Below, one piece after another: positions 28,200 through 39,439 of a stretch of 64,000 bases of DNA. The stretch covers positions 583,277-647,276 of the forward strand of contig NZ_LNRZ01000002.1 of assembly GCF_001468265.1 (NCBI RefSeq). Reading direction: 5' to 3'. The notes beneath the pieces were generated by a model that saw only the letters and a program-made list of their open reading frames with translations, made no database searches and had not been told where the DNA came from. The translations under genes and the position numbers were made by a program. Every line of letters starts with the position of its first letter. The stretch's first letter is position 1. The DNA is from Sphingopyxis sp. H050 (GTDB lineage Bacteria > Pseudomonadota > Alphaproteobacteria > Sphingomonadales > Sphingomonadaceae).

Positions 28200-29264
28200 A
28201 TGCGCAAACTCCTCGCCCCCCTCGCCCTGCTGCTCGCCAGCGCCGCCCCAGCTCACGCCCAGACGGTCGAAGGCGCCGTCGAGGGCGACGCCATCCTCAA
28301 GGATTTCACCTTCCACACCGGCGAAAAACTGCCCGAAATCCGGATGCACTATACGACGCTGGGCACGCCGCAGCGCGACAAGAAGGGCGTCATCACCAAC
28401 GCGGTGATGATCCTCCACGGCACCGGCGGCACCGGAAAGCAGTTCTTCCAGCCGCAATTCGCGAACGAGCTTTTCGGCCCCGGCCAGCTGCTCGACACCG
28501 GCAAATATTATGTCATCCTGCCCGACAACCTCGGCCACGGCGCCTCGTCAAAGCCGAGCGACGGCTTGCGAATGCAGTTCCCGAAATATGACTATGACGA
28601 CATGGTCGCCGCGCAATACCGGATGCTCACCGAAAAGCTCGGCGTGACGAAGCTGAAGCTCATCCTCGGCACCTCGATGGGCTGCATGCACGCCTTCGTC
28701 TGGGGCACCACGCGTCCCGGCTTCGCCGAAAAGCTCGCGCCCTTCGCGTGCCAGCCGGTCGAGATCGCGGGCGAGAATCGCATGTGGCGCACGCTGTCGA
28801 TCGACGCGATCAAGGCCGATCCCTTGTGGAAGGACGGCAATTACACCGAGCCGCCACTCTCGGGCCTGCGCACCGCCGCCTCGCTCACGATGATCGCCGG
28901 CGCGAATCCCTATGCGCTGCAGGCGCAATATCCGACGCGCGTCGCGGCCGAGAAATACAAGGACGAGGCCTTCGCGCGCACCTTTGGCCGCAACGATGCC
29001 AACGACACCATCTACCAGCTTGATTCGTCGCGCAATTACAACCCGTGGCCCAACCTCGAAAAGATCACCGTTCCCGTCCTGTGGATCAACTCGGGCGACG
29101 ATTTCATCAACCCGCCAGGCTATTCCTACCCCCAGGACGGCGTAAAGCGCATGCCCCGCGCGCGCTACATCCTGATCCCCGCGAGCGCGGAGACCAAGGG
29201 CCACGGCACGCACACCTGGGCCAAATTCTGGAAGGACGACCTCGCGAAACTGATGGCGGAGTAG
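28200..29264 (+). CDS. secreted MetX-like alpha/beta-fold hydrolase
   Basis: A 354-residue protein with a cleavable signal peptide (LLAPLALLLASAAPAHAQ), so exported. The rest follows the homoserine O-acetyltransferase-like alpha/beta hydrolase pattern: an oxyanion strand VMILHGTGGTG, nucleophile elbow GTSMGCMHA, Asp in INSGDDF and His in GHGTHTW. Cytoplasmic MetX enzymes lack a signal peptide, so this is likely a periplasmic esterase or acyl-hydrolase rather than a methionine enzyme; the substrate is unknown. It lies between trpE and trpG, with palindromic repeats on both sides, which suggests later arrival in the trp cluster. Confidence 0.88.
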   Translation: MRKLLAPLALLLASAAPAHAQTVEGAVEGDAILKDFTFHTGEKLPEIRMHYTTLGTPQRDKKGVITNAVMILHGTGGTGKQFFQPQFANELFGPGQLLDTGKYYVILPDNLGHGASSKPSDGLRMQFPKYDYDDMVAAQYRMLTEKLGVTKLKLILGTSMGCMHAFVWGTTRPGFAEKLAPFACQPVEIAGENRMWRTLSIDAIKADPLWKDGNYTEPPLSGLRTAASLTMIAGANPYALQAQYPTRVAAEKYKDEAFARTFGRNDANDTIYQLDSSRNYNPWPNLEKITVPVLWINSGDDFINPPGYSYPQDGVKRMPRARYILIPASAETKGHGTHTWAKFWKDDLAKLMAE

Positions 29265-29272
29265 TCGATCCG

Positions 29273-29456
29273 CCCTGTGGCGAAGCCATGGGGAGGGGGA
29301 GTGCAGGGTTGGATTGCCCCCGGCAATCCAAGTCCAGTCCGGGGGACTGGACGACCCAGCACTCTCGCGAAGCGAGTGGTGGAGGGGCGCGACCTCGCGC
29401 CATGGCCCCTCCGTCAGCCCTGCGGGCTGCCACCTCCCCATCGCTATGCGACAGGG
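29273..29456. repeat. 184-base array of short hairpins with inverted ends
   Basis: The block starts at 29273 with CCCTGTGGCGAAGCCATGGG and ends at 29433-29456 with a diverged inverted copy of the same. Inside are GGATTGCCCCCGGCAATCC (29311-29329), GTCCAGTCC-GGG-GGACTGGAC (29332-29352), CTCGC-GAA-GCGAG (29364-29376) and CAGCCC-TGC-GGGCTG (29415-29429). No open frame is supported. A partial copy of the terminal unit lies near 13927. It separates the hydrolase gene from trpG. Confidence 0.75.
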
Positions 29457-29539
29457 AGGATCAGCATCCCAACCACTTCTCGCATGCCGCAAAGGACATA
29501 TTGCTTCACTCATGGTCGTTGACCCATTAGGGCCACCCC

Positions 29540-30130
29540 ATGATCCTCGTCATCGACAATTATGACAGCTTCACCTTCAACCTCGTTCACTATCTGATCG
29601 AGCTGGGCGCCGACGTGCGCGTCGAGCGCAACGACGCGCTGACCGCGTCGCAGGCACTCGCGACGGGCGCATCGGCTTTCCTCATCTCGCCCGGCCCCTG
29701 CACCCCGAACGAGGCGGGCGTCAGCCTCGATCTCGTCGCCGCCTGCGCCGCCGCGAACAAGCCGCTGCTCGGCGTCTGCCTCGGCCATCAGGCGATCGGC
29801 CAGCATTTCGGCGGCACCGTCCAGCGCGGCCACCTGATGCACGGCAAGACCTCGCCCGTCTGCCACGACGGCACCGGCCTCTTCACCGACCTGCCCTCGC
29901 CGCTCACCGCGACGCGCTATCACAGCCTTGAGGTCGTCGATATTCCCGCGGACCTGCTCATCAACGCGACCAGCGACGACGGCGCGGTGATGGGCTTTCG
30001 CCATGCCGTACTGCCGATCCACGGCGTGCAATTCCACCCCGAAAGCATCGCGACCGAGCACGGCCATGCGATGCTCGCCAACTTCCTGACGCTTGCAGGA
30101 TTGCCCGTCGCGGCGCGACAGGCGGCATGA
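29540..30130 (+). CDS. trpG: anthranilate synthase component II (glutamine amidotransferase)
   Basis: A 196-residue class I glutamine amidotransferase that supplies ammonia to TrpE, and possibly also to PabB. The nucleophile is in [11 protein letters not shown], with YHSLEV and [14 protein letters not shown] completing the triad and the [18 protein letters not shown] start typical of the family. The stop overlaps the trpD start in ATGA. Its own promoter must lie in or beyond the hairpin array upstream unless it depends on read-through from trpE. Confidence 0.95.
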   Translation: MILVIDNYDSFTFNLVHYLIELGADVRVERNDALTASQALATGASAFLISPGPCTPNEAGVSLDLVAACAAANKPLLGVCLGHQAIGQHFGGTVQRGHLMHGKTSPVCHDGTGLFTDLPSPLTATRYHSLEVVDIPADLLINATSDDGAVMGFRHAVLPIHGVQFHPESIATEHGHAMLANFLTLAGLPVAARQAA

Positions 30131-31125
30131 GCCGCTTCGGCCCGCTTCCCGATCCCGCCGCGCTGCTGGATCATGACGAGGCCGCGGCCGCCTTTTCCGC
30201 CATCCTCGACGGCACCGCCAGCGACGACGCCATCACCAGCTTCCTGGTCTCGCTCGCCGAGCGCGGCGAGACGATGGTCGAAATCGCCGCCGCGGCGCAG
30301 GCGATGCGCGAGCGGATGATCCCGATCGAGGCCCCCACCGGAGCCATCGACGTCTGCGGCACCGGCGGCGACGGCCACCACACGCTCAACGTCTCGACCG
30401 CGGTCGCGATCGTCGTCGCGGCGTGCGAGGTGCCGGTCGCAAAGCATGGAAATCGCGCCGCTTCTTCCAAATCGGGCGCCGCCGACACGCTCGAAGCGCT
30501 TGGCCTCGACATGGAACGCGCCGCGCAGATGGCCGAGGCGCAGCTCGCCGACCTCGGCATCTGCTTCCTCTTCGCCGCCTATCACCACCCGGCGATGAAG
30601 CGCATCATGCCGATCCGCAAGGCGATCGGCCGCCGCACCATCTTCAACCTGATGGGCCCGCTCGCCAACCCCGCGCGCGTCGCGCGTCAGCTCGTCGGCA
30701 TCGCGCGCCCTGCCTATGTCCCCGTTTACGCCGAGGCGCTGCACCGGCTCGGAACCGAGCACTCGCGCGTCATTTCGGGCGACGAAGGCCTCGACGAACT
30801 CTCGCTCGCCGGCGGCAACGAGGTCGCGGTGGTCACGCCCGAAGGCGTCCGGATGCAGCGCAGCACTGCCGCCGACGCCGGGCTGCCGACGCACCCCATC
30901 GTGGCGATCCGCGGCGGCGATGCGCAGCACAATGCCAAGGCGCTTCGCGGCCTTCTGCTCGGCGAGAAGAGCGCCTATCGCGATGCCGTCCTCTACAATG
31001 CCGCCGAAGCGCTTGTCGTCGCGGGGGCCGCCGAAACCCTCGTCGACGGGGTCGAGGAAGCCGCCGAGGCAATCGACAAGGGGCTTGCCAACGCGCTCCT
31101 CAATTGCTGGATCGCCTATAAATGA
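30127..31125 (+). CDS. trpD: anthranilate phosphoribosyltransferase
   Basis: A 332-residue enzyme that joins anthranilate to phosphoribosyl pyrophosphate. The PRPP-binding motif [38 protein letters not shown] and the [10 protein letters not shown] stretch are the family hallmarks. It overlaps trpG upstream and trpC downstream by four bases each (ATGA), so trpGDC is tightly coupled. Confidence 0.97.
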   Translation: MSRFGPLPDPAALLDHDEAAAAFSAILDGTASDDAITSFLVSLAERGETMVEIAAAAQAMRERMIPIEAPTGAIDVCGTGGDGHHTLNVSTAVAIVVAACEVPVAKHGNRAASSKSGAADTLEALGLDMERAAQMAEAQLADLGICFLFAAYHHPAMKRIMPIRKAIGRRTIFNLMGPLANPARVARQLVGIARPAYVPVYAEALHRLGTEHSRVISGDEGLDELSLAGGNEVAVVTPEGVRMQRSTAADAGLPTHPIVAIRGGDAQHNAKALRGLLLGEKSAYRDAVLYNAAEALVVAGAAETLVDGVEEAAEAIDKGLANALLNCWIAYK

Positions 31126-31907
31126 ACAAGCTCACCGAAATTCTCGCCACCAAGGCCGAAGAGGTCGCGACGCGGCGACAGGCCTATTCGGTCGCCGACC
31201 TCGACCGGATCGACGCCGGCGCCCCGCGCGGCTTTCAGGCGGCCTTGCAGGCGAAGATCGAAGCCGGCGGCTATGGCCTGATCGCGGAGATCAAGAAAGC
31301 TTCGCCATCCAAAGGACTGATCCGGGAGGATTTCAATCCCGCCGACCACGCCCGCGCCTATGCTGCCGGCGGCGCAGCGTGCCTCTCGGTTCTCACCGAT
31401 GCGCCCTATTTCCAGGGCCATGAGGAGTTCCTCATCGCGGCACGCACCGCATGCGGCCTGCCCGTTCTGCGCAAGGATTTCATGATCGATCCCTGGCAGG
31501 TCGCCGAAGCGCGCTCGATCGGCGCCGACGCGATCCTGATCATTGTCGCCGCGCTCGACGACGGTGCGATGCGCGAAATCGAGGCCGCGACCCTCGAACG
31601 CGGGATGGATGTCCTCGTCGAGGTCCACGACGAAGCCGAACTCGACCGCGCGCTGACGCAGCTCAAATCACGCCTGATCGGCGTCAACAACCGCGACCTC
31701 CGGACCTTCGAGACCGATCTCGCCGTCACCGAACGCCTCGCCAAGCGCGTCCCGCCGGGCACGCTGCTCGTCGGCGAAAGCGGCATCGCAAGCCATGCCG
31801 ACTGCCAGCGGCTCGCGAAAAGCGGCGTGAAAGCGTTCCTCGTCGGCGAAAGCCTGATGCGCCAGGATGACGTCGCGGCGGCAACGAAAGCGCTGCTGGA
31901 AGGCTGA
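31122..31907 (+). CDS. trpC: indole-3-glycerol phosphate synthase
   Basis: A 261-residue TIM-barrel enzyme that closes the indole ring in tryptophan synthesis. [47 protein letters not shown] and VGESGI are classic. It is a stand-alone TrpC, not fused to TrpF. Its end is followed by a 120-base gap and then moaC. Confidence 0.97.
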   Translation: MNKLTEILATKAEEVATRRQAYSVADLDRIDAGAPRGFQAALQAKIEAGGYGLIAEIKKASPSKGLIREDFNPADHARAYAAGGAACLSVLTDAPYFQGHEEFLIAARTACGLPVLRKDFMIDPWQVAEARSIGADAILIIVAALDDGAMREIEAATLERGMDVLVEVHDEAELDRALTQLKSRLIGVNNRDLRTFETDLAVTERLAKRVPPGTLLVGESGIASHADCQRLAKSGVKAFLVGESLMRQDDVAAATKALLEG

Positions 31908-32027
31908 CCGATGCTTTGGGGTGGGGATCATCATGCATGGCGGTTCGTTAGCGCCCCTTCATCACAATCGCGCACTAACTGCCATTCCCCTTGCCTTTCC
32001 ACGCGCGCCTTGCTTCGCTCGCGAGCG

Positions 32028-32501
32028 ATGACACCCAAACCGACTCATCTCGACGAAACCGGCGCCGCGCATATGGTCGATGTGGGCGCCAAGCCCGCCA
32101 CCGAACGCCGCGCGGTCGCGGCCGGTCGCATCACCATGTCGGCGGGCGCGCTCGAAGCGGTCCGCAGTGGCAACGCGCCCAAGGGCGACGTCCTGTCGAC
32201 CGCGCGTATCGCCGGGATCATGGCCGCCAAGCGCACCGCCGATCTCATCCCGCTCTGCCATCCGCTCGCGCTCACCAGGGTGTCGGTCGAGTTCGAATGG
32301 GAAAGCACAGGCATCGCCGTGCGCGCGATCGCCGCCACAACCGGCCCCACCGGGGTCGAGATGGAGGCGCTCACCGCCGCCTCGGTGGCTCTCCTTACTC
32401 TTTACGACATGGCGAAGGCGCTCGACCGCGCGATGGTTCTCGGCGACATTCGCCTCCTCGAAAAGAGCGGCGGCCGCTCAGGCGACTGGCGCGCAGGATG
32501 A
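32028..32501 (+). CDS. moaC: cyclic pyranopterin monophosphate synthase
   Basis: A 157-residue enzyme that, with MoaA, makes cyclic pyranopterin monophosphate in molybdenum cofactor synthesis. The start [19 protein letters not shown] is typical. [11 protein letters not shown] and [17 protein letters not shown] carry the conserved His, Glu and Asp residues. I start at the ATG at 32028; in-frame sequence further upstream lies in non-coding DNA. The stop overlaps the moeA start (ATGA). Confidence 0.95.
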   Translation: MTPKPTHLDETGAAHMVDVGAKPATERRAVAAGRITMSAGALEAVRSGNAPKGDVLSTARIAGIMAAKRTADLIPLCHPLALTRVSVEFEWESTGIAVRAIAATTGPTGVEMEALTAASVALLTLYDMAKALDRAMVLGDIRLLEKSGGRSGDWRAG

Positions 32502-33688
32502 GCGCGCTGCTGCCGGTCGAGGAAGCGCAGGCGCGCTTGCTCGCGCTCCGGACGCCGCTCGAATCGGAGAATATTGCCTTTTCGCAATCGCTTGGGCGCT
32601 ATACTTCCGAAGATGTGGTTGCCCGCCGCGACCAGCCCGCGGCGCCGCTGTCGGCGATGGACGGCTATGCCGTCCGCGTCGCCGATCTTCCCGGCCCGTG
32701 GACGATTACCGGCGAAAGCGCCGCGGGAGGGGTGCCCTCCGCCCCCGTCGCCAAGGGCGAAGCGATGCGCATCTTCACCGGCGCCTGGCTGCCCGATGGC
32801 GCCGACACGGTCATCATTCAGGAGGATGTGACGCCCGAGGGCACGACCTTACATCTGTCGACCGCCGACCCAATCCTGCCGGGCCAGCATATCCGCACCC
32901 GCGGCAGCGACTTCGCGACCGGAACGACGCTCGTCCCCGCCGGAACCCGCCTCACGCCCGGCGCCATCGCCGCCGCGATCATGAGCGGCGCCGAGCAGCT
33001 CACCGTCGGCAAACGCCCCCGCGTCGCGATCCTCACCACCGGCGACGAGCTCGTCCAGCCCGGCCACACCCTCGCCCCCGGCCAAATCCCCGACAGCAAC
33101 GGCACGATGCTCGCCGCCATGCTCGCGATCGAACCCACCGTCGTCACGCTGCCGCTCCACATCCGCGACGACAGGACGATCTTGTCGCGCGTACTCAAGG
33201 ACTTGGCGCGACGTCACGACGTCATCGTGACCGTCGGCGGAGCCTCGGTCGGCGATCACGACCATGTCCGCGGTGCGCTCGAGGACGCGGGCGGCCAACT
33301 CGATTTCTGGAAGATCGCGATGCGCCCGGGCAAGCCGCTCATCGCCGGCAGGATCGGCGACGCGCTGCTGCTCGGGCTGCCCGGCAATCCCTCGTCGGCC
33401 TTCGTCACCGCGACGCTCTTCCTGATCCCGCTTGTCCGCCACCTCGCCGGTGCCGCGAATCCCCTCCCCGCAATCCACCAAGCGCCGCTCGCGACGGCTC
33501 TTGGCCAGGGCGCCAAACGCCGCGATTATCTTCGCGCCCGACTCGAGCGCGGCGCGCTCACCCTATTCGAGGGTCAGGACAGTGGCCGCACCTTCCCCCT
33601 CGCCCAGGCCAACGCCCTCGTCATCCGCGAAATCGGCGCGCCGCCCCGTGCGGCCGGAATGCCGGCGGACTATATCGCGATCGCTTGA
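32498..33688 (+). CDS. moeA: molybdopterin molybdenumtransferase
   Basis: A 396-residue enzyme that inserts molybdenum into adenylylated molybdopterin. SAMDGYAV near residue 51, [34 protein letters not shown] and [13 protein letters not shown] are all MoeA signatures. It is coupled to moaC by a four-base overlap. Its stop codon overlaps the -35 element of the lexA promoter. There is no fused MogA domain. Confidence 0.95.
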   Translation: MSALLPVEEAQARLLALRTPLESENIAFSQSLGRYTSEDVVARRDQPAAPLSAMDGYAVRVADLPGPWTITGESAAGGVPSAPVAKGEAMRIFTGAWLPDGADTVIIQEDVTPEGTTLHLSTADPILPGQHIRTRGSDFATGTTLVPAGTRLTPGAIAAAIMSGAEQLTVGKRPRVAILTTGDELVQPGHTLAPGQIPDSNGTMLAAMLAIEPTVVTLPLHIRDDRTILSRVLKDLARRHDVIVTVGGASVGDHDHVRGALEDAGGQLDFWKIAMRPGKPLIAGRIGDALLLGLPGNPSSAFVTATLFLIPLVRHLAGAANPLPAIHQAPLATALGQGAKRRDYLRARLERGALTLFEGQDSGRTFPLAQANALVIREIGAPPRAAGMPADYIAIA

Positions 33689-33716
33689 CAAGTTCCTATT
33701 TGTTCCACTATCGTTC
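33685..33716 (+). promoter_or_regulatory. lexA promoter with LexA (SOS) box
   Basis: A consensus -35 TTGACA (33685-33690) overlaps the moeA stop. With an 18-base spacer the -10 would be TATCGT (33709-33714). The LexA box GTTCCACTATCGTTC at 33702-33716 matches GTTC-N7-GTTC and covers that -10, so LexA binding would block the polymerase. A further GTTC at 33692 is spaced ten bases from the second and is off-register. Confidence 0.8.
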
Positions 33717-33753
33717 TCCCTATGTCCGGAACTGACATCATGGAGAACGACCG

Positions 33754-34431
33754 ATGTTGACCGCGAAGCAGCATGAACTGCTCCACTTCATCCAGCAGCG
33801 CCTCGACGCGAGCGGCATCTCACCCTCGTTCGAGGAGATGAAGGAAGCGCTCGGCCTCAAGTCGAAATCGGGCATACACCGCCTGATAAGCGCCTTGGAA
33901 GAAAGGGGTTTTCTCCGCCGCCTCCCCAATCGCGCCCGCGCGCTCGAGGTGCTGAAGGCTCCCGAAGCCGCCAGGACGCCCGTGCGCAACGATAATGTCG
34001 TTCCGCTCCGCAAACCCGCCCCTGCGCTCAAGCCGATCGCCGCGAACGACGTCATTGAGGTGCCGCTGCACGGCAAGATCGCCGCGGGCGTTCCGATCGA
34101 GGCGTTCGAGGATCACAACCAGCTCGCGGTTCCCGCCGCGCTGCTCGGCGCCGGCGAACATTATGCGCTCGAAGTCTCAGGCGATTCGATGGTCGAGGCG
34201 GGCATTTTCGACGGCGACTATGCGCTGATCCAGAAGGCCAGCACCGCGCGCGAGGGCGACATCGTCGTCGCGCTCGTCGATGGGCAGGATGCGACGCTCA
34301 AATATTTCCGCCGCGAGGGCAAGATGATCCGGCTCGACCCCGCGAACAGCGCCTATGAACCCCAGCGCTACGAAGCCGAGCGCGTCATGGTGCAAGGGCG
34401 GCTGTCGGGACTGCTTCGTCGTTACCACTGA
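33754..34431 (+). CDS. lexA: SOS-response repressor and protease LexA
   Basis: A 225-residue repressor. The N-terminal winged helix reads [20 protein letters not shown] (residues 21-40). The self-cleavage bond is Ala111-Gly112 in [12 protein letters not shown]. The catalytic dyad is Ser145 (SGDSMVEAG) and Lys183 (ATLKYF). Activated RecA triggers cleavage and derepression after DNA damage. A matching box at its own promoter indicates autoregulation. The 3' end overlaps comEC on the opposite strand by 47 bases. Confidence 0.97.
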   Translation: MLTAKQHELLHFIQQRLDASGISPSFEEMKEALGLKSKSGIHRLISALEERGFLRRLPNRARALEVLKAPEAARTPVRNDNVVPLRKPAPALKPIAANDVIEVPLHGKIAAGVPIEAFEDHNQLAVPAALLGAGEHYALEVSGDSMVEAGIFDGDYALIQKASTAREGDIVVALVDGQDATLKYFRREGKMIRLDPANSAYEPQRYEAERVMVQGRLSGLLRRYH

Positions 34432-36532
34432 CCCCCGGCGCATTGCGCCACGGATGGCCGTCGCCGGCATTCAGCGTGGCGACGGCCTTCGGCTTTTCGC
34501 CCAGATAGATCGCCAGTCCGCCGCTCTCCGCCAAGCTGTCGCGGTCGATCGTCAGCCAGCGCCCGACGCATTCGCGCGGCAGCCAGCGATCGCTGATCAC
34601 CACATCGGCGGCGGCGCACGCCGCGGCCATGTCGACCCCTTCGATCTTGTCGATGCCCCGCGAGGCGAGGATAACGCGCCCATCCTGCCGCCAGCGGCAG
34701 AAATCCCGGTTGCATTCGACATGATCGAGATCGGCGAGCGCGCCAAGCGGCGCGTCGATCCCCCCCGCCTCGCTCATCGTATCGCGCACGAAATCGCCCG
34801 CGCGGTCGCGTAGCAGCGCATAGCTGCCGTCGGGCGCCGCAGCTGCGATATTACGCCCGTCACCGGTCACCAGCAGGTCGGGTCGCGGTTGCGCAAGCAA
34901 GGTCGCCATACCGACAGCCAACGGAACCGCTCCCCACCAGCGCCAGCGCGTCCGCCAGATCAAGATCCACAACCCGCCCGCCGCCGCGAGCGCAAAGCCG
35001 CCCGAAGGAAAGCGCGGCAGTGTCGCGACCGCGCCCGGCGCATCGGCGACCAGATGGGCAAGACCGATGAGGAGCGCGAGCGCCTTCTCGGTCACCCACC
35101 AGAAAGGCGCGCCAAGCCCGACGCTATCGACCAACAAGGCCAGCGCCTCGGCGGGCATGATAACGAAGGTCGTAAGCGGAATGGCGACCACGTTCGCGAG
35201 CGCGCCGTAGAGCCCGGCCTTGTGGAAATGGAACAGCGCGATCGGCGCCAGCGCGACCTCGACCACGATCCCCGTGATGAGCAAACCCATAAGTCCCCGC
35301 CCGAGCCTGAGCGGCAAGGGCTCCTCGCGCCGGGCCATGAAACCTTGCATCGCCCGGCTCTCGTGAAGCGAGACGATCGCCGTTACCGCGGCAAAGCTCA
35401 GTTGAAAGCTCGGCCCGACAAGCGATTCGGGCCGCCAGAGGAGGACGATCAACGCCCCCGCCGCGACAAGCCGCAGCGTCAGCGCCTCGCGCCCCATCAG
35501 AAATGCCACCAGCACCAGCAGGGCTGCAATCAGCGACCGCAACGTCGGCACCTCCGCCCCCGCAAGCCAGGTATAGCCCGCCCCCGCCAACGCGCCGACG
35601 GCGGCAGCGACCGGCAGCACATAACCCGCCAACGCGACGCGGCGATCCAAGGCGAACAAGCGCATCGCCAGAAACATCGCAAAGCCGATCACCGCCGTCA
35701 CATGCAGCCCGCTGATCGACAGCAGATGCGCCAGTCCGCTTCGCCGCATCGCCTCTTCGTCTTCCGCTGAAATCGCTCCGCGGTCGCCGGTGACGAGCGC
35801 CGCAGCGATGCCGCCGGGCGATCCGTCGATCTGGTTATGGATATGCGCGCTCAGTCGCGCCCGCAGCGGCTGGCCTCTCCGCCCGGCGCCCGGCGTCCGC
35901 GAAACCTCCCCCAACACCGTTCCGACCGCGCCGATCCGGTCGAACCAGGCGCGCTGCGCGAAATCATAGCTTCCCGGCAGACTTGCGGCCGGCGGGGGCA
36001 TCAGCCGCGCCCGCAGACCGATCCGCTCGCCCGGAACGATCGCGCTACCCTGATCGCCGCGCAGCGTTACCCTGATCCGCGGCGGCAGGTCATCGCGCCC
36101 CTGCGGCCGCAGGATCAGCCGTGTCTCGCCCTTCGCCGGCAAGGGTTCGGCGGCTTCGACTTCGGCCGAAAACGCCGTAACGACCGGCTGCGCGAGCACC
36201 GGCGCCGCGACCCACGCGGCCCGCGCCCAGATCAGCAGTATGCCGCACGCCGTCGTGCCGCACCCGATCGCGGTCATCCGCCCGATCCGGCTTTGCCACC
36301 CCAACAGCAGCCCGCCGAGCGCGCCGCCGGCCAGCAGGAACAACATTCCGGTCCAATGGGCCGCGGCTGGCAGCGCGAACCAAGCAGCGATTCCAGCGCC
36401 CAGCGCCACCGGCAACCATAGCCCGATCCGCTCGCGCTCGGCATCCAGCCGCGCCTCCACGCCCGAAAAGGCACGCCGCGACGCCGCTGCGATCCGCGCG
36501 CCAATGGGCGTTTGAAGCGCTCTTGTCGCCAT
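34385..36532 (-). CDS. comEC: ComEC/Rec2-family DNA-uptake channel protein
   Basis: A 715-residue polytopic membrane protein. An N-terminal soluble DUF4131-type domain follows two helices (about residues 40-220), then the competence domain with [19 protein letters not shown] and roughly ten helices. In natural competence this family forms the inner-membrane channel for single-stranded DNA. The C-terminal part from about residue 545 shows no HxHxDH motif, so the metallo-beta-lactamase nuclease domain of classical ComEC is absent or degenerate. It is tail-to-tail with lexA, overlapping by 47 bases. Confidence 0.9.
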   Translation of the reverse strand: MATRALQTPIGARIAAASRRAFSGVEARLDAERERIGLWLPVALGAGIAAWFALPAAAHWTGMLFLLAGGALGGLLLGWQSRIGRMTAIGCGTTACGILLIWARAAWVAAPVLAQPVVTAFSAEVEAAEPLPAKGETRLILRPQGRDDLPPRIRVTLRGDQGSAIVPGERIGLRARLMPPPAASLPGSYDFAQRAWFDRIGAVGTVLGEVSRTPGAGRRGQPLRARLSAHIHNQIDGSPGGIAAALVTGDRGAISAEDEEAMRRSGLAHLLSISGLHVTAVIGFAMFLAMRLFALDRRVALAGYVLPVAAAVGALAGAGYTWLAGAEVPTLRSLIAALLVLVAFLMGREALTLRLVAAGALIVLLWRPESLVGPSFQLSFAAVTAIVSLHESRAMQGFMARREEPLPLRLGRGLMGLLITGIVVEVALAPIALFHFHKAGLYGALANVVAIPLTTFVIMPAEALALLVDSVGLGAPFWWVTEKALALLIGLAHLVADAPGAVATLPRFPSGGFALAAAGGLWILIWRTRWRWWGAVPLAVGMATLLAQPRPDLLVTGDGRNIAAAAPDGSYALLRDRAGDFVRDTMSEAGGIDAPLGALADLDHVECNRDFCRWRQDGRVILASRGIDKIEGVDMAAACAAADVVISDRWLPRECVGRWLTIDRDSLAESGGLAIYLGEKPKAVATLNAGDGHPWRNAPGVSGNDEAVPTAALAP

Positions 36533-36577
36533 GCTAGGGGCTGCCCCGACCTCCGACCCTCAAGGGCGGCAAAATTG

Positions 36578-38059
36578 ATGAAAGAGGCCAAGGTGGCAAC
36601 CGAAAATCCGACCAATCTGGCAGAAGCGACCGGCGAGGCGACGGGCGCCGCCGTCGTAACGCGCTTCGCGCCCTCGCCGACCGGCTATCTGCATATCGGC
36701 GGCGCGCGCACCGCGCTGTTCAACTGGCTGTTTGCGCGCCATCACGGCGGCAAATTCCTGCTCCGCATCGAAGACACCGACCGCGCGCGCTCGACCGACG
36801 CCGCGATCGACGCGATTCTCGACGGGATGCAATGGCTGGGTCTCGACTGGGATGGCGAGACCGTGTTTCAGTTCGCGCGCGCGCCGCGCCATGCCGAGGT
36901 TGCGCATGAACTGCTCGCCAAGGGCGACGCCTATCGCTGCTATCTGACGCAGGACGAGCTCGCGGCGATGCGCGCCGAGGCGCAGGAAAAGCGCGTTCCC
37001 TTCCGCGTCCGCAGCCCTTGGCGCGACCGCGACGATGGCGATCCCGCGGCCCCGCACGTCCTTCGCCTGAAGGCGCCGCAGGAGGGCGAGGTGACGATCC
37101 GCGACAAGGTGCAGGGCGACGTGACCGTCCAGAACGCCGAGCTCGACGATTTCGTCCTGCTGCGCAGCGACGGGACGCCGACCTATATGCTCAGCGTCGT
37201 TGTCGACGACAATGACATGGGCATCACCCACGTCATCCGCGGCGACGACCATCTCAACAATGCCTTCCGCCAACTCGCGCTCATCCGCGCGATGAGCTGG
37301 CCCGAGCCCGTCTATGCTCACGTGCCGCTGATCCACGGCGCCGACGGCGCCAAGCTGTCGAAGCGTCACGGCGCCCTCGGTGTCGATGCCTATCGCGACG
37401 AGATGGGCTATCTGCCCGAAGCGGTGAACAATTACCTCCTCCGCCTCGGCTGGGGGCACGGCGACGACGAGATCATCAGCCGCGAACAGGCCGTCGAATG
37501 GTTCGACCTCGACCATGTCGGCCGCTCGCCTTCGCGCTTCGACTTCAAAAAGCTCGAAAATCTCAACGGCCATTATATCCGCGAGGCCGACGATGCCCGC
37601 CTCGCCGGCCTTGTTGCGCCGCGCGTCGAAACGCTCGTCGGCCGCCCGCTCGGCGATGCGGACCGGGCGCTGCTCACCCGCGCGATGGAATCGCTGAAGC
37701 CGCGCGCCAAGACGCTCGACGAGATCGCCGACGGCGCAACTTTCCTCTTCCAGCCCGACCCGTTGCCAGTGGACGAAAAGGCGGCCGAGGTGCTAAAGGC
37801 CTCGCCCGAGGGCCTGCTAGCCGCTGTGACAGAGCGGCTGCGGGGCCTGAACGATTGGACGACAGAAGAGCTGGACGCCGCCGTACGTGCCGAAGCCGAA
37901 GCCGCCGAACTGGGCCTCGGTAAATTGGCACAGCCCTTACGCGCGGCGCTAACCGGCCGGACCGTTTCCCCGGGGATTTTCGACGTGCTGTTGTTGCTCG
38001 GACGTGACGTGAGTCTCGCACGACTTGACGCAGCGCAACATTATCCGGCAGGGGCGTAA
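36578..38059 (+). CDS. gltX: glutamate--tRNA ligase
   Basis: A 493-residue class I synthetase. The HIGH-type motif is [20 protein letters not shown] and the KMSKS-type motif is [19 protein letters not shown] is also typical. The ATG at 36578 follows AAGGGCGG at a good distance; an in-frame GTG at 36593 is a weaker option. It is divergent from comEC. The product charges tRNA-Glu, and perhaps tRNA-Gln for later amidation; the window does not tell. gltA follows after 37 bases. Confidence 0.95.
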   Translation: MKEAKVATENPTNLAEATGEATGAAVVTRFAPSPTGYLHIGGARTALFNWLFARHHGGKFLLRIEDTDRARSTDAAIDAILDGMQWLGLDWDGETVFQFARAPRHAEVAHELLAKGDAYRCYLTQDELAAMRAEAQEKRVPFRVRSPWRDRDDGDPAAPHVLRLKAPQEGEVTIRDKVQGDVTVQNAELDDFVLLRSDGTPTYMLSVVVDDNDMGITHVIRGDDHLNNAFRQLALIRAMSWPEPVYAHVPLIHGADGAKLSKRHGALGVDAYRDEMGYLPEAVNNYLLRLGWGHGDDEIISREQAVEWFDLDHVGRSPSRFDFKKLENLNGHYIREADDARLAGLVAPRVETLVGRPLGDADRALLTRAMESLKPRAKTLDEIADGATFLFQPDPLPVDEKAAEVLKASPEGLLAAVTERLRGLNDWTTEELDAAVRAEAEAAELGLGKLAQPLRAALTGRTVSPGIFDVLLLLGRDVSLARLDAAQHYPAGA

Positions 38060-38096
38060 CCATTCGCACTCCTGCCGTCAGAACAGGGAAAATAAT

Positions 38097-39380
38097 ATGA
38101 CCGACACCGCGAAAATCACCCTGGGCGACACGACCGTCGAAAATCCCGTGCTCAAGGGCACCGTGGGCCCCGACGTCGTCGACATCCGCAAATTCTACGC
38201 CCAGACCGGGGCCTTCACCTATGATCCGGGCTTTACCTCGACCGCCAGCTGCGAATCGCAGATCACCTACATCGACGGCGACGAGGGCGTGTTGCTCCAC
38301 CGCGGCTATGCGATCGGCGACCTTGCCGAGCATTCGAGCTTCATGGAGACCTGCTACCTGCTGCTGAACGGCGAGCTGCCGAACGCGGCGGAACTCGAGG
38401 AATTCGACACCACGATCACCCGCCACACGATGCTGCACGAGCAGCTGGCGACCTTCTATCGCGGTTTCCGCCGCGACGCGCACCCGATGGCCGTGATGTG
38501 CGGCGTCGTCGGCGCCCTCAGCGCCTTTTACCACGACTCGACCGAGATCCACGATCCGCGCCAGCGCATGATCGCCAGCCACCGCCTGATCGCCAAGATG
38601 CCGACGATCGCCGCGATGGCGTATAAATATTCGATCGGTCAGCCCTTCGTCTATCCCAACAATTCGCTGAGCTACACCGGCAATTTCCTGCGCATGACCT
38701 TCGGCGTCCCCGCCGAGCCGTATGAGGTGAACCCGGTCGTCGAGCGCGCGCTCGACCGCATCTTCATTCTCCATGCCGATCACGAGCAGAACGCCTCGAC
38801 GTCGACCGTCCGCCTCGCGGGTTCGTCGGGCGCCAACCCCTTCGCGTGCATCGCCGCGGGCATCGCCTGCCTCTGGGGGCCCGCGCATGGCGGCGCGAAC
38901 GAAGCCGCGCTCAACATGCTGCGCGAGATCGGCCGTCCCGAGCGCATCCCCGAATATATCGCGCGCGCGAAGGACAAGGACGATCCGTTCCGCCTGATGG
39001 GCTTCGGCCATCGCGTCTATAAGAACTACGACCCGCGCGCGACCGTCATGCAAAAGACGGTGCGCGAAGTGTTCGCGGCGCTCAAGGTCAACGACCCCGT
39101 CTTCGAAGTCGCGCTGCAGCTCGAGGAAATGGCGCTCAGCGACCCCTATTTCATCGAGAAGAAGCTGTTCCCGAACGTCGATTTCTATTCGGGCGTGATC
39201 CTGTCGGCGATCGGCTTCCCGACCACGATGTTCACCGCGCTCTTCGCGCTCGCGCGCACCGTGGGCTGGGTCGCGCAGTGGAACGAGATGATCTCCGACC
39301 CCGCGCAGAAGATCGGCCGCCCGCGCCAGCTCTACACCGGCCCGGCGCACCGCGAATTTGTGCCCGTCGACAAGCGCTAA
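38097..39380 (+). CDS. gltA: citrate synthase (type II)
   Basis: A 427-residue TCA-cycle enzyme that condenses acetyl-CoA with oxaloacetate. Active-site regions are intact: [31 protein letters not shown] and [15 protein letters not shown]. The length and the N-terminal beta domain are those of Gram-negative, NADH-sensitive hexameric enzymes. The ATG at 38097 has AGGGA upstream. Transcription ends at a hairpin shared with the convergent gene. Confidence 0.96.
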   Translation: MTDTAKITLGDTTVENPVLKGTVGPDVVDIRKFYAQTGAFTYDPGFTSTASCESQITYIDGDEGVLLHRGYAIGDLAEHSSFMETCYLLLNGELPNAAELEEFDTTITRHTMLHEQLATFYRGFRRDAHPMAVMCGVVGALSAFYHDSTEIHDPRQRMIASHRLIAKMPTIAAMAYKYSIGQPFVYPNNSLSYTGNFLRMTFGVPAEPYEVNPVVERALDRIFILHADHEQNASTSTVRLAGSSGANPFACIAAGIACLWGPAHGGANEAALNMLREIGRPERIPEYIARAKDKDDPFRLMGFGHRVYKNYDPRATVMQKTVREVFAALKVNDPVFEVALQLEEMALSDPYFIEKKLFPNVDFYSGVILSAIGFPTTMFTALFALARTVGWVAQWNEMISDPAQKIGRPRQLYTGPAHREFVPVDKR

Positions 39381-39401
39381 GCGCCTGTTTCAGACAGTTT
39401 C

Positions 39402-39434
39402 GAACGGCGGTGCGGGAAAAATCGCGCCGCCGTT
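39402..39434. terminator. probable bidirectional terminator between gltA and the kinase-like gene
   Basis: AACGGCGG (39403-39410) and CCGCCGTT (39427-39434) form an eight-base stem with a 16-base loop in the 59-base gap between two convergent genes. The U-run is weak, so efficiency is uncertain. Confidence 0.45.
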
Positions 39435-39439
39435 TCGAT

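Noticed and set aside
33692..33705. GTTC pair at the lexA promoter as a second LexA box
   Set aside because: The spacer is six bases; the pair at 33702-33716 with seven fits the consensus.
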